Source: Mermis nigrescens (taxonomy: Eukaryota > Nematoda > Enoplea > Mermithida > Mermithidae). From it: a stretch of DNA of 64,000 bases. Shown piece by piece: positions 12,724 through 24,202 of this stretch (position 1 is the stretch's first letter; each line of letters begins with the position of its first letter). The DNA lies in the NCBI GenBank assembly GCA_036768485.1, contig JAVLUZ010000154.1, positions 42,736,284 through 42,800,283 on the forward strand, in the 5' to 3' direction. The notes under the pieces are model-generated. The model searched no databases and was not told the origin of the DNA. It worked only from the letters and a program-made list of their open reading frames with translations. A program made the position numbers and the translations under genes.

Positions 12724-12995
12724 CATACGTGAGCAGCAAGAAAATTCTGGGGTGAGGGGCGTGCAAGATTTTTTTGAAGGTCGAAAAATGGCCTTAAAAA
12801 TGGTGGTATGGCGATAAAAACACCATTTTTCGACGTTTCTCATCAAGCACTATCCATTGGCATCAAAAAATTGCGAAAAAAAACGAAAACAATTTTCAAA
12901 AATTGAATTCTGGGAAGGGGTATTTTGATTTCTGGGGGGGTATTTTGGTTTCTGGGGGGGTGCATACCCTCCAAAAACCCCCACGCCCAGGTGTG
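12724..12995 (+). mobile_element. Family A MITE
   Basis: Begins CATACGTGAGCAGCAAG and ends CCCACGCCCAGGTGTG. Flanks are only loosely alike. A B-family copy follows directly. Confidence 0.75.
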
Positions 12996-13015
12996 GCTGT
13001 AACCCATCTGATTAC

Positions 13016-13460
13016 ACTAAGTATTTTTTGTACAAGGTCCCTTTGTACATGTACAAAGATGGCCCCCAAAAGTCATTGTACATTTTGTAAATGCAAATTT
13101 TTGGGTGCGAGTATATGGTATAGTAGCTTTTCGGTGTGGTAAAACAGGGTTTTTCGACCTTTAGTAGTGTTTTTCAGCCAATTTCTGGGTTTCTGATGAC
13201 AAAAAACTGAAAATTGTCTCAAAACGGCGCAAAGCGCCGACAAATCTAATATTATTGCTTTCTAAATGCAATTTCTGTCATAATAAAGAAGTAATAAACA
13301 AGCAATGACTCATTTCGGCGCAAAGCGCCGAAAATTTTTGCGAATTTAAGACTTTTTTTACACTTTTCCGTCTTCTCGAAAATCTTCGTACAGGTACAGA
13401 GACAGTCCCGAAAAAGCTTTGTACATCGGAAAAAATCTATGCCGAATACAAAAAACCATG
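13016..13460 (+). mobile_element. Family B MITE
   Basis: Starts about TATTTTTTGTACAAGGTCCC and ends CGAATACAAAAAACCATG. It contains the palindromic TTTGTACATGTACAAAGATG, the two GC palindromes (GGCGCAAAGCGCC near 13225 and 13318) and the shared block TTTCTGGGTTTCTGATGAC. The target duplication is not clear. Confidence 0.75.
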
Positions 13461-14085
13461 CTTATACCTAATGTAATTTTTCCACATTTGAAAATTCCGC
13501 TTTACAAAAAATATAATATCTTCCAGACTTTGTTGTTTCTCCCCCTAACTTACACATATATAAGTAAGTAATGTCAGGCGATTTTCAGGAAATAAAAGGT
13601 GCTGCAAGACAATTTTTAAGCATACTGCGGAAAAAGGTAAAAACGTTACCCAAAACGGCAAGACTATCAAAATTTTCCGGCACTTCACGCCGTGCTCATA
13701 AGATTTTGTATTTTTTATCGCCAGAAACCCTAAAATTGGCTAAGCTTCACTGATAAGGGTCAAGAAACCTTGTTTACCGCACGTAACGTGCTACTGTGCT
13801 ACATTATAGCGCCCTATATTTCACATGTGCAGAATGCACATTGACATATGGGGACCGTATTTGAGCGAATGCGAACAGACCCTAAACAAAAACAATCGCC
13901 ACAATTTACTATATGACTGTTTTTGAATTTCACCCCCTCTGGCCACCAGTACCTTGCCCATGTATGTCAACCATGCTCAAAACTTTTTCCACATTCCGAA
14001 ATTTGGGTTCACGAAACTCGCCACTCATCAGTCTTCAAAGACGTGATACATTGTTACAAGCAGAGCAGCGAATACGTGCGATAGG

Positions 14086-14448
14086 CATGGTTTTTTATGT
14101 ATTCGGCTAAGATTTTTACCCATGTACAAAGACTTTTCGGGATCGTCTTTGTACATGTACAAAGATTTTTGGGAAGACAAAACGCGCCAAAACGAGTAAT
14201 TGTTTGTCCTACATATCTTTGTAATGGCAATTTTTGCATTTTTAATTAAAAAATATCAATTTTTCGGCGCTTTGAGCCGTTTTGAGACAATTTTGAGTAA
14301 TTTTTGGCGTCACCCAATTTTACCAAATCAAAATCGCTATTCTACCATGTTATAGAACACTAAAATTTGCATGAATAAAATTTACAAAGACTTTTGGGGA
14401 CCATCTTTGTACGTGTACAAAGGGACCTTGTACAAAAAACAAACACTG
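14086..14448 (-). mobile_element. Family B MITE with perfect 8-bp duplication
   Basis: Begins CATGGTTTTTTATGTATTCG and ends TTGTACAAAAAACAAACACTG. GCGATAGG flanks it at 14078-14085 and 14449-14456. At 363 bp it lacks part of the usual interior. Confidence 0.9.
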
Positions 14449-14696
14449 GCGATAGGTGTGGGATGGGATCACAGTTTTTCCCCCAGCTATTTGGTTGACA
14501 TTACAGACCAGGCCCAATTTTTTACCCACATTTCCCATTTTTTTCAACATTTTTAGGGTCTAAATCGTTCAGAAATAGAGCGCCCATGTTAGAAAATCAG
14601 TGTTTTTAGTAGAAAATCCTAAGTACACATGTTATGGCGGTGGTTAGTACACTTTGTGAATAAAAATTTTGCGATCTTCTAGGAATATCACAATCA

Positions 14697-15331
14697 GCAG
14701 TCCCATATTCATAGGGGGAACGCCCCCCTAAATACAAAAAAAATTTATTTTCCCAAAAGTCCCCTGAAGGAAAAATGAAAAATTGGCGAAGTGAGTCTAA
14801 AACACCGCCAAAACAGGTTTTTAACGTACTTTTGAGCTATTAAACTCAAAATTTTCAGCGCTTCGCGCCAGTTAAACCGCTTATTCAAATTTAAGTTGGA
14901 CATGCGGAGCATGTCAATTTTTTCAGCGCTGTGCGCCGGATTCATTCTTAAGCCATAGTTTCTGACTTCTGGCCCACTCAAAACAGCTCAGATTTGAGTT
15001 GTGACATAAAAAACGTGTCTACTTTTTGACTTCTAGCTCGCTCAAAACCGCTTAAATTGGAGTTAGACATGTAGAATATGCCAAAAAAATTTTGGCGCCT
15101 CGCGCCAAGTCATTTATCACTTGAGCAGATAGCTTAAACAATAAATTTGCTGCATATCAACATAACAAAGTGAAAAATTTTTGAAAATTTTTGTGAATTT
15201 CTTTCACCACCATATATAGCTTGCCGTGATGCTCTCAAAACTGCCTTTATTTTCACCCATCTATTAGTTCTCGAGATATGTGACCTCAAAATTTTCGGTC
15301 CCCACGAAATAAAATCTTGGATACGGGCCTA
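14697..15331 (-). mobile_element. Family F element (GGCCCGTATCC-type ends)
   Basis: The minus-strand 5' end is at 15331 (AGGCCCGTATCCAAGATTTT, then TTTCGTGGGGACCG) and the other end at 14697 (CAGTCCCATATTCATAGGGG). The interior holds repeats of about 105 bp, each with a GC palindrome (TTCGCGCC, CTGTGCGCCGG, CTCGCGCC). I could not settle the target duplication. Confidence 0.65.
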
Positions 15332-15894
15332 ATAATCAATAATAGGTTTTCTGTTAAAACCTAATTTTCCTTTCTTCAGTAGAGCATTCAGCCAAATTCT
15401 GAAGTCGCTTTAAACTCAAAAAACTATCAATATGGAGCGAAGCGCCAGAAAATTATTAAATTTTATCTTTGAAGTCGCTTTAAACTCAAAAATTTATCAA
15501 TGTAGAGTGAAGCGCCAGAAAATTTTGAAATTTGATCTCTCTACGCATTTTTGCATTGCGGCGGGGGCCATTAAATAACCTGTTTTTAGGCATTTCACAC
15601 CATCCTGCACTATTTGAGCAATAAAATTTTTTTTGAAATTTTTGTACGTTTTTTAAGGAAAAAATGCTTATAATGCGCGCAAAGCACGATTTTTACTTTT
15701 CCTGGAATAGAACGATAGAAAATGTCAAAGGATAGAATAAATTGGCGCGAGGCGCCGAATTTTTCGATTTTACATCACAGAACAGCATCATGCAACCATA
15801 TTGCTCAGTTCTTGAACATATCGAAATTTTTCCCAGAGGGAATCCCTCCCTCCCTGGCGACGCCAGTGGTTCTTCAGTCAAACTCCCGACATTC
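15332..15894. other. No gene; GC-palindrome repeats
   Basis: Contains further units of the F interior (GAAGTCGCTTTAAACTCAAA twice, at about 15401 and 15471, each followed by GAGCGAAGCGCCAGAAAA or a near copy) and GGCGCGAGGCGCC at about 15743. No reading frame of interest. Confidence 0.6.
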
Positions 15895-15982
15895 GTGTAG
15901 CTGGTTCACATATGTATTAACATAGTCATATTATAAGGGCATATGTATGCAGTTGGCAGCATCTGAAGAAAGGAAAGAAAGT

Positions 15983-16055
15983 TGCTGGCCATCGGATTCG
16001 AAACATGGATCTCTTGCTCTAAAGTCCAGAACCATAACCAATCGACTAACGCTGG
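15983..16055 (-). ncRNA. tRNA-like segment (SINE promoter or tRNA pseudogene)
   Basis: On the minus strand an A-box-like TTAGTCGATTGGTTATGG (16049-16032) is followed 30-40 bases later by a B-box-like GTTTCGAATCC (16004-15994). Between them is a possible anticodon stem-loop around CTGGACTTTAGAGCAAG. The acceptor stem does not pair well, so it is not a functional tRNA; RNA polymerase III boxes of a tRNA-derived SINE are more likely. Confidence 0.55.
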
Positions 16056-16377
16056 TTAATCTCGATAAATATTGCAAGGTATTTGTAATGTTTTGCTGGT
16101 TTACCAGCTGATTAGGCTTAGCCTTAGTATCATGGACTGACCAAAATGTTGGTGACAGCGTTTAAAGCAAGCTTGAGTAATGGGATGCGACGAGTAATGA
16201 TATGCAGGACCATATTTAGGCGGGGGCTGGGAAAAATTTTTTTGGAAGAGCGAGCGAAGCGAGTTGTATCACATTACTTAGGCTTATTTTAGATGCTGAC
16301 ACCAACATTTTGGTCAGTCACATAAATCTACTAAAAAATCCGAGGACTGCCTTATTTGTTTTCGACTTGACATAAAT

Positions 16378-17436
16378 TAGTGATGTCCCGGTGCGGCTTT
16401 TTACCGGTGCCGGTACCCCTGTACCGGCGCTGGTGCTACATTAGCATATTATATAGTACTTTGCTTCTTCAAAAACGGTTAAATTTGTACCTATTTTTTA
16501 CCGGATATACATATTAAAAGCAAAATTTCATTTGGCTAGTAATGACTTCATTATTTTAATTTATGAATACATATTAATTTTCTCACTTGAGCATTAAACA
16601 AACAAAAAATTGTAATAAAATTGAAATTCGAAGAAAAATAAAAGTTAAATAGTGTATTATAAGTTTAAGTGTAGCACAATCAAGATCGGCTTGTGCAGTA
16701 GTTGATTCTTTAGTCAAATCGAAATTTGGTTTTATTGCATTAGTTAAATATTCAACTAGTAAGAAACAAAGATGAAAATAGCCACAAAAACTTTCTGAGG
16801 TTAAATTATTTGAGTTTATCATTTCACATTTTCAAAAGCCTCTGAAAACAAACATGGGATATATTAGTAATGCAAAAGACTTACAAAGAAGTTCATTTAC
16901 AAAGTTTAAACAAGCTTTTTCTGAATAATTTGCAGGAAAAAGTTTTGCCTAAAAACTATTTTAAAAATCTAACTGCGTTTTACGGTCTTCTGCTCACGAA
17001 ATGGAAAAATAAAAATGGATTTGATGAAATTAAGTTGAAAACTACTCTGTAGTACTCATCCTTCTTGCCTAAAGATGGTAGAATTAGAAGAACTTTCCAC
17101 TCTATACGTCGATGTTTTTAATTTAATTTACTTTATTTATTAGTGTCCACGCTTCTTGCTGTTAATTGATGTTTTCAATAAGATGTGTTTTGTTAAATAA
17201 TTAATTCATTTTTAAAGCTCAAAGACTTGTTCTGAAGTTCGGTCAAAACACATCACTATGCTAGTCAGAAGATTTTATTAACAAAATGCTACCTTTTTGC
17301 GCTTTTATTCATTAAATTGGTGATAAATGAGCTGCAATTATTCTTTTTACACTAATTTTTCTCTTTTATCTAGCACCGGCACCGGCGCCGTTACCAGCCT
17401 AGCACCGGCCCGGTGCTGGTGCCCAGGACATCACTA
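16378..17436. mobile_element. hAT-type element, 1,059 bp, perfect 8-bp duplication
   Basis: Begins TAGTGATGTCCCGGTGC and ends GCCCAGGACATCACTA. ACATAAAT occurs at 16370-16377 and 17437-17444. Subterminal regions are rich in CCGGTGC/GCACCGG repeats. The AT-rich interior has only short frames (for example 16870-17052 plus and 16583-16822 minus) with no recognisable transposase, so it is non-autonomous or decayed. Confidence 0.92.
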
Positions 17437-17589
17437 ACATAAATCTAACCTGTTAGGTGGCAGGTTTCATCGGATACTACTTGCTGTATACGTACTTATA
17501 ACGTGGCCATCTTAATACATATGTGAACCAGCTACACCATACATACCTGGGCAATGGATTTTGGTTCTGAAGGTACCAGGGTCCCTTTC

Positions 17590-17765
17590 ATTGAAGTTGG
17601 TTGGTTGGCTGGTTGAGCGGTTGGCTAGTTGGTTGGTTGTTTGTTTGGCCAGTTGGTTAGATGTTTGGTTGGGTAGGTGCTTGGTTGGTTCTTTGGTTGG
17701 CTACTTGGCTGGTTGGTTGGCTGGTTAGTTGGTTGGTTGGTTGGTTGGCTAGTTGGTCTGTTGTA
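17590..17765. repeat. TTGG/TTGGC simple repeat
   Basis: About 175 bases of GGTTGGTTGGCTGGTTG-type sequence. It is bracketed by similar GGTTCTGAAGGTACC motifs at about 17563 and 17852. The Trp/Leu-rich frame over it is an artefact of composition. Confidence 0.9.
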
Positions 17766-18966
17766 TCATTTTCTCACTTTCTTATTTTTCCGTCAACGAA
17801 TTCTACCCCCCCAATCAAAAATGTTTTTTTCTGGCAACACCCAGCTGGGGTTCTGAAGGTACCGGAGTGCCTTCTGGCGCCACCCGGTGGCGTGGCATTG
17901 CCTACCTGTGAGCTACACCAATGCCAAACTACAATATTACCTACATATGCTACCTAATAGATTGCACACTTGCAAGAGTAACGCGATAAATTGTTTTGTG
18001 GCTAATGCGTGCCATTTATAGATACAACTAATTGTTATTCTTGCAATGCGATAGTTTGGTTGGTGGCTCTAGATTTCCAAAGGTATATAAAACCCGTTGT
18101 GTGTATACCTTTGTTTTTTCCTCTTGCTATTTAATTTTATTACAGTAATTCTTATACGCGTTTTGTTACAGAAAAATGATATAAGTTGCTCGAGTTTAAA
18201 ATCCGTCACAAAAACCATCATAAACCTCTTCCCATTAAAAACCTGTCAGTGTACCCTTAAAACCGTCAATATGAAGGAAAAAAGGCCACACCTGGCAAAC
18301 CTAGGTGCAGTCATTGGACCAGTGTTGCCAACTCTAGAAAGACCAACTGGGCGAACCAACATTTAAAACCGGACAAAAACCGGTTAAGAGCACAGGTATA
18401 TTCCGGACAAAACCGGACAAATGATGTATACAGTTGATAAATAAGAAAGCGGCTAACATTTATTCCAATCAACTACTGCAGTTAAATATCTACAACATTA
18501 AACGCATTTTGTAATCAGAGCTTATCGATAATGAATCAGTTTCATTAATCCATTTTGTCTTTAAAAAAAATTCGATCAAAAGTGAAAAATACAAAAAATC
18601 AGCAAAATCTAATTGGAAACTAAAAACAATGTAACCTAAGAAACTAGCCCTAAAAAGCCGTGTGATGTGATATGCATAGCTTGCAGTAAACATTGGTTTA
18701 TTGAACTTTTTGAAAAAAATCAATTTTCAACTGTATTTTCTTCCATTTAATCAAACTTAAAAAAAATCAATATTTTTGTTTGATTTTTGTTAATAATCCT
18801 CTAAATTTAACAAATACAATGTTTAGCTTGCAGATTTAAGTCTAGCCAAGTTACCTTAACGTCCACTACAAGAAAATAATGCTAAATGTACTTAGCATTG
18901 GTCTTTTTTTAGTTTAAAGTGGTTTTTTAGGTCAAAATCGAACTATTTCCACTTTTTGGAGGGAGG
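17766..18966. other. No gene seen
   Basis: Includes a TATA-like GGTATATAAAACCCG at about 18080 without a following gene, and a block of CCGGACAAAACCGG motifs (18366-18421) after CAGTGTTGCCAACT (18320). The CCGGACAAAACCGG type recurs at 21370-21440 next to AGTTGGCAAC, so these may be the two ends of one large old element. Confidence 0.45.
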
Positions 18967-20656
18967 CACGGTTTTTTTTTTGTACTCGGCAAAGATTTTT
19001 CCCGATGTACAAAGACTTTTGGGACCGTCTTTGTACATGTACAAAGATTTTTGGGAAGCCGAAAATTGCGAAAAAGGTCTGAAATTCGAAAAAATTTCAG
19101 CGCTTCGCACAAAATGAGAAAATGTGTGTTCAATATATCTTTATAATGGCGTAAATTGCATTTCAAAAGTAGAAATGTCAAATTTTTAAGCGCTTCGCGC
19201 CGTTTTAAGACGATTCTTAGTGATTTTTGCCCTTAGAAACCCAGAAATTAGCTAAAACACTCTACGAAAAGTCGAAGAACTCTGTTTTACCACACTAAAA
19301 TTGCTGCTGTACCATATAATAGTACCCAAAAATTTTGTGTGTACAAAATGTACAAAGATTTTTAGGAAGACAAAAACTGTAAAAAGATGTAAAATTCCCA
19401 CATTTTCGGCGCTTCGCTCCGAACTGATAAATTATTTGTCCTATATATCTTTAAAATGGCAGAATTTGCATTTAGAATGGAAAAATGTCAACATTTTCGC
19501 GCTTTGCGCCGTTTTCAGATAATTTTTAGTAATTTTTGGCATCAGAAACCCTGAAATTAGCTAAAATACATTACCAAAAAGATCGAAAACCCTGTTTTAC
19601 CACACTAAAATCGCTACTGTACTAAATTATAGTACACAAAAATTTGCATGTACAAAATGTACAAAGACTTTTGGGGACCATCTTTGTACCCAGGCCCGTA
19701 TCCAGGATTTTGTTTCGGGGGGGGGGCACACACTACCAAAATTTTTAAAAAACATAAGGGGGGACCAAAGGATGAATTTCGCAAATTCTTTCAAGAAATG
19801 GCAACATAAATGATGAGAATGTTGACTACATCCAGGGGCACTTCTACAGAGTAGTGATTTATGGTTATTGATTTTTTCAAACTTCGTAATTTTGTAGGTT
19901 TATGTTGGTGGTATTACTCCCGCCTAGGTCGATTTCGCTCCCGCTTAGGACGGTATTGCTCCCACTTGGGCGGAGATACAAGCGTTAATATGTCTTGATA
20001 ACGTCATAAAAATCACTATTCTGTAGAAGTACTAAGCTAGGATTTCTCCATTGGAATTTTGTTAATAAGTAGTTTTTAATTAATTTTTTAGTCATGACAA
20101 AAAGTGAATCCTATCCATTCTACTAAAAGTAAAAATAATAAAAACAGTGTAGGATGAGATGAGTGAAAGTAATGCTTTGCATAATACACCTCTTTTTCAG
20201 TTCATATTATGCAGTATGACTGAGCGAGCTTGACCATGCACACACACAACACACACACACATACAGTCTGCTGAACCTTGTGGTTTTCACTTAACAAATT
20301 TCAACCATTGTAAATCGACGATTGCGTTTTATGTGAGCTGTCAGTTTACGGCAGCAAGCAATCTTAAAAGAAAGAGCAATGTGAAATGAAGTAGGAGGTG
20401 CGCAACGGAGCTATTTTAACTTTCGTGAACAAAATATCATATAAACACAAAACACTAACCTTCATTATTAGCTTAATAACATGAGTTCGGCGCGAAGCGC
20501 AAAAGTTTTGCAATTTTTACCAAAATACCAAAGAGGGGAGTAAAGGAAAAGATTATCTTCAGATTTAATTTCGGGGGGGGGGGCACGTGCCCCCTATCCC
20601 CCCTGGATACGGGCCTGTGTACCTGTACAAACGGACTTTGTACAAAAAAAACACTG
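18967..20656 (-). mobile_element. Family B MITE with perfect 8-bp duplication, split by a family F element
   Basis: Begins CACGGTTTTTTTTTTGTACT and ends TTTGTACAAAAAAAACACTG. GAGGGAGG flanks it at 18959-18966 and 20657-20664. The B part (about 760 bp) is longer than other copies because the interior is duplicated: the TTTTCGGCGCTTCGC and AGAAACCC-GAAATTAGCTAAAA blocks each occur twice. It is interrupted at 19691-20617. Confidence 0.9.
19691..20617. mobile_element. Family F element nested in a B element
   Basis: 927 bp. Begins CAGGCCCGTATCCAGGATTT and ends CCTGGATACGGGCCTG, a clean terminal inverted repeat of about 16 bp followed by G/C tracts. TGTACC is directly repeated at 19685-19690 and 20618-20623, a 6-bp duplication. 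The interior includes a CA microsatellite (20235-20260), TATGCAGTATGACTGAGCG and GGCGCGAAGCGC at 20490. No transposase frame. Confidence 0.88.
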
Positions 20657-20825
20657 GAGGGAGGTCCTATCCTTTGAAGAAAATAAGGGTTAGACAACAC
20701 GTATAGGTCTCCAGGAGGCACGTTCCTACTAAATTTTATGAAAATCAGCGCTGGTCTTTTAGGTAATATGCAGGTTCTAATTTTTCTACATAATATGTTT
20801 ATCATTATTTACTGTATTTTTTAAT

Positions 20826-21246
20826 ATTGGCCCCTAATGCACGCGTTATTGGCCAATATTGGCCTTTAACGAAAAATTCGGGGCCAACATTGGCCAATAA
20901 TCAGTGCCGCCAGGGCCAGGGACAGCGCCAGCTTTTACCCAGTTGGCGAGGGCCAATGCCAGCGCCAGCGCCACCTTTTACCCAGCTGGCGAGGGCCAGG
21001 GCCAGCGCCAGCGCCACCTTTACCCAGTTGGCGAGGGCCTAGGCCAGCGCCACCTGATACCCATGTGCGCAAGGGCCAGCGCCAGCGCCAGCGCCAGCGC
21101 CACCTTTTACTTATGCCCTTAAACCCATGGATGTGAAGCTTTTTAAGAATTTTAAATCTTGCAAATATTGGCCCCTAATGTACGCATTATTGGCCAATAT
21201 TGGCCTTTAACGAAAGATTCGGGGCCAACATTGGCCAACAATCAGT
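20826..21246. repeat. GCCAGC minisatellite between two 80-bp direct repeats
   Basis: 20826-20905 and 21168-21246 are near-identical direct repeats (TATTGGCCCCTAATG, TTGGCCAATATTGGCCTTTA, CGGGGCCAACATTGGCC). Between them is a GC-rich array with AGCGCCAGCGCCACCTTTTA and CCCAGTTGGCGAGGGCC in four or five units. The open frames here are rich in Ala/Ser/Pro from composition only. Confidence 0.88.
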
Positions 21247-22228
21247 GCAGCCAACCAAGCATAAACATTTTTTCCATTTCCCAAAATTTAGGTTGAGTAA
21301 TAGACCAAAAAGTGGAAAACAACGGTGGCAGCATGGCAATAACGAAAGCGGACCACCTGCTTAAAAAACCGGACAAGACTTTCGACCGGACAAAACCGGG
21401 CCCCAAGCCTGAAAATCGGACAAAACGTCCGGCCGGTTTCTGGACAAGTTGGCAACGTGGGTCGTGGACCCTCATATTACAAATCAGACTGTACAGTACG
21501 CAAGATTTTGTAGCAAATGCGAGGAATATATAACTTGTATAAATTTTTTAAGATTTGTATCAAATAAGTCATCGCGCGTTACACAACAGCCTGAAGTACA
21601 AAATTCCGAAGTAAGTTAATTAAAATTCTATTTTACGTTTCATCCGTCACGTCGCCAATTATCTTAGGCCAATAGGGAACAGCTTTCCCTTCGCAAAAGC
21701 AAATTAACTATTAAATTTTAGCATCGTGATGCATTAACGCGCAGTGTAAAGCTGGAAAATAACCAATAGCTGCACGACCGACAGTACAACGCTCTCTTGT
21801 TAGAGTGCATTTCGTTCAGCTTTGACTTTTTTGAGAAAATTCAAAGTACTTACAAAAAAGTGACGAATACAATGGTTGGTGTTTTACAGTATGTTGAGTT
21901 ATGTGGAGACTTGCCATCGTAGACCTATACGTTACTGCAATAAAATCTCCAACCGCTTTTATAGCTCGGTTTGTGCGGACTAATTTGAAGAGATACCAGA
22001 AAGTTAAATGAAACAGACTATAGTTGAACTGTCGATGTAGGCGACCCGGCGGTTTCATTTTTACCTGTGGTACTTCCGCAATCGGAAAACTCGAAATGTG
22101 CCACAAAATTCACGCTCTGCGGGAACTGACACGGTAAAGGGACCGCCGCTTTAACCAATTGACCGCGCAGACAATTTTTGTAAGTGCATACCTAGCGAAG
22201 GCATGAAACTTTAGCTACCTACATACTA
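21247..22228. other. No gene seen
   Basis: Contains the second CCGGACAAAACCGG block (21370-21440) and a single T-family end (GAAACAGACTATAG at about 22011). The remainder is unremarkable AT-rich sequence. Confidence 0.45.
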
Positions 22229-22603
22229 GTGTTATTTTGCTATACCAAAAATAAATTTTGGTATGATGTTGGTAGGCACTTGTTGCACTATCAATATCAT
22301 ATTTTAATTCTGTGAATTTTGGTATATCATATTCTTATCATATTAAAACTCTGGGAAATGTGATAATATTTTTGATATGATTTTGGTATAATTTTAGTAT
22401 GAATTGGTAGCACTTTTTCCTTTTTCGCTCTTTATCTTACTTACTTATTTTGTACGTATGATGCAGTAGGTATTTTCCACAGGTTGTATTAACTTATGGA
22501 GACAAATACGTAAGTATGTATGTACATATGTATACCGAACCGAGCCCCCTCATACATACAGTCCGTTGAGGTTTGTATACACCTACCTTATTCGTGTGTA
22601 CTT

Positions 22604-22845
22604 CATTGGGCGACGGGGAGGGGGTTTGGGGGTAATGCACCCCAGAAAACAAAATACCCCCCTGAATTCAATTTTTGAAATTTTTTTGTTTTTTTAGCAA
22701 TTTTCTGATGCCAATAGATATTGCTCGATGTGAAATGTTGAAAAATGGTGTTTGTTCGCTATACCGCCATTTTTAAGGCCATTTTTTGACCTTTGAAAAA
22801 AACTTGCACACCCCCCTCCCAGAACTTTGAAGCCGTCCACCTAAG
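22604..22845 (-). mobile_element. Family A MITE with perfect 8-bp duplication
   Basis: Begins CATTGGGCGACGGGG and ends CCGTCCACCTAAG. GTGTACTT flanks it at 22596-22603 and 22846-22853. The core has GATGCCAATAGATATTGCTC and TTTTTTGACCTTTGAAAAA. Confidence 0.9.
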
Positions 22846-22951
22846 GTGTACTTACATACAATTAGCGCAGCGTAGTATAAGTGAAGCAACACCTGCCTGT
22901 GTTGATAAATGCGTAATATAAGGTGAGCTCAGCTCATCATTAAGTTTGGCT

Positions 22952-23118
22952 TATAGTCTGTTTCACATTAAATTAGGCATAAATTTTAAGAAGTTATTCG
23001 AAAGTAAGCCGACGGATTACGATAATGATATATCAAATCAATAATATTATCGCAATCTGTCAATTTGTTGTCGGACATCGTTTTTGAAATTTATGCCCAA
23101 ATTTGTGTGAAAAAGACT
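22952..23118. mobile_element. T-family MITE
   Basis: Starts TATAGTCTGTTTCACATTAA and ends TTTGTGTGAAAAAGACT; the ends are inverted copies. The middle has the family motifs ATTACGATAATGATATATC and TTATCGCAATCTGTCA. Confidence 0.8.
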
Positions 23119-24029
23119 GGGAGATTACAAAACATTGGGTAGGTAGGTAGGTACATAGGTAGGAATGATGAAAATTATTTCTTTTCTAAATCCTTGTTTG
23201 CCACCTGTATTCTTGACCGTTGAGCTTCCCTGATTGTGATCCAAATATTCCAAAATTTTGTTATTTGTCGAAAAGTGAAAGGGATTCATGCAATTTCGAA
23301 CCTTAATCTCGTAAATTTCGAAAGTTTTTGAATGAATGAAAATTTTTTGAAATTTACGTCTAAAAATGTAATGTTCGTGTTTTTATATAGTTTATTTCAC
23401 AAAACCTAGTGCACTAAAATCAATTTTATACGATTAGTGAGCAGGTACAAAATTCGTTTCTAGGTAGCTTACTGTAACACAAACTAGCTATGCTTATTCA
23501 TTGCTATGCATAACATCGTAATTGTTGCTTCCGATTAAGTGAAAAATCGTTGGAAATGAGAGAATCGTTCAAAAAAATATTGATTACTTGCATACTTAGC
23601 CTTTTGACTTTGAAATAAAATAAACAAGTCTTAAAAGATGCATACTTTATCACAGTGCATTGATATGCATGCATTTAATTCCCTAACTATTTTGCTTACA
23701 TAGGTATCTACTTTGAAATGTTTGCAGAAAAAACACAAGGGGTAAACATATGCACTACCTACCAAAAACATATTAAATATATACCAAATATCAAAAATAT
23801 ATCATATTTTAAATATAAAAATAGCGAAATATCATATCAATATCATATTAAAATTAAGCTAACTATACCAATATCATATTTTAATTATTTTTGGGCTACC
23901 AAAATAACATTACTACATACATACGTAGTTCCTTGCTGATGACCCCACCTAATTAATGATTTTTTACACGTTTTGTTTTTTGATCTTTTCTGTATATAAT
24001 CCTACTTGCCTACTTGTTCACCCTTCACT

Positions 24030-24202
24030 TATAGTCTGTTTAACACAACTTCGGTCACAAATTTTACAACTATGTCTCTCCGACAATAAGCTGACAGATT
24101 GCGATTATAGCATTGATTTGATATATAATTATCGTAACTATCGGCTCAATGCCAATGAAAATTCTTAGAATTTATGCACGAAGTTATGTGAAACAGACTA
24201 TA
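24030..24202. mobile_element. T-family MITE with TA duplication
   Basis: 173 bp. Starts TATAGTCTGTTTAACACAAC and ends CGAAGTTATGTGAAACAGAC then TATA. Read as TA plus TAGTCTGTTT ... AAACAGACTA plus TA, this fits a Tc1/mariner-type MITE. Confidence 0.82.

Larger units (their letters stand above)
15895..17537. mobile_element. Older element with 26-bp terminal inverted repeats, split by a hAT-type element
   Basis: Perfect inverted repeat: 15895-15920 (GTGTAGCTGGTTCACATATG ...) and 17512-17537 (... CATATGTGAACCAGCTACAC). Inside are a tRNA-like segment (15983-16055), a second inverted pair GACTGACCAAAATGTTGGTG at 16135-16154 and 16300-16319, and the inserted hAT-type element 16378-17436. Removing that element leaves about 580 bp. 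Confidence 0.75.
22229..23915. mobile_element. Possible element with TGTTATTTTG ends
   Basis: About 22231 (GTGTTATTTTGCTATACCAA) and about 23911 (complement, ATGTTATTTTGGTAGCCCAA) face each other. Both ends then continue into TATCATATTAAAAT-type AT-rich repeats (22290-22400 and 23770-23890). The element would be 1.7 kb and contains an A copy and a T copy. A short TACTA may be the duplication. Moderate support only. Confidence 0.5.

Noticed and set aside
15983..16055. Functional tRNA gene
   Set aside because: Internal promoter boxes look plausible but the acceptor stem does not pair and the segment lies in a repeat; called tRNA-like only.
16583..17052. Transposase remnant inside the 1,059-bp hAT-type element
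   Set aside because: Both short frames lack any hAT dimerisation or DDE motif I could recognise.
17661..17957. Trp/Leu-rich frame resembling a membrane protein
   Set aside because: Translation of a TTGG simple repeat.
18060..18366. Promoter plus small gene after GGTATATAAAACCCG
   Set aside because: The following 89-codon frame has no recognisable feature and runs into a CCGGACAAAACCGG repeat block.
20827..21122. Ala/Ser/Pro-rich overlapping frames
   Set aside because: Translation of the GCCAGC minisatellite in two frames; no start context or splice support.
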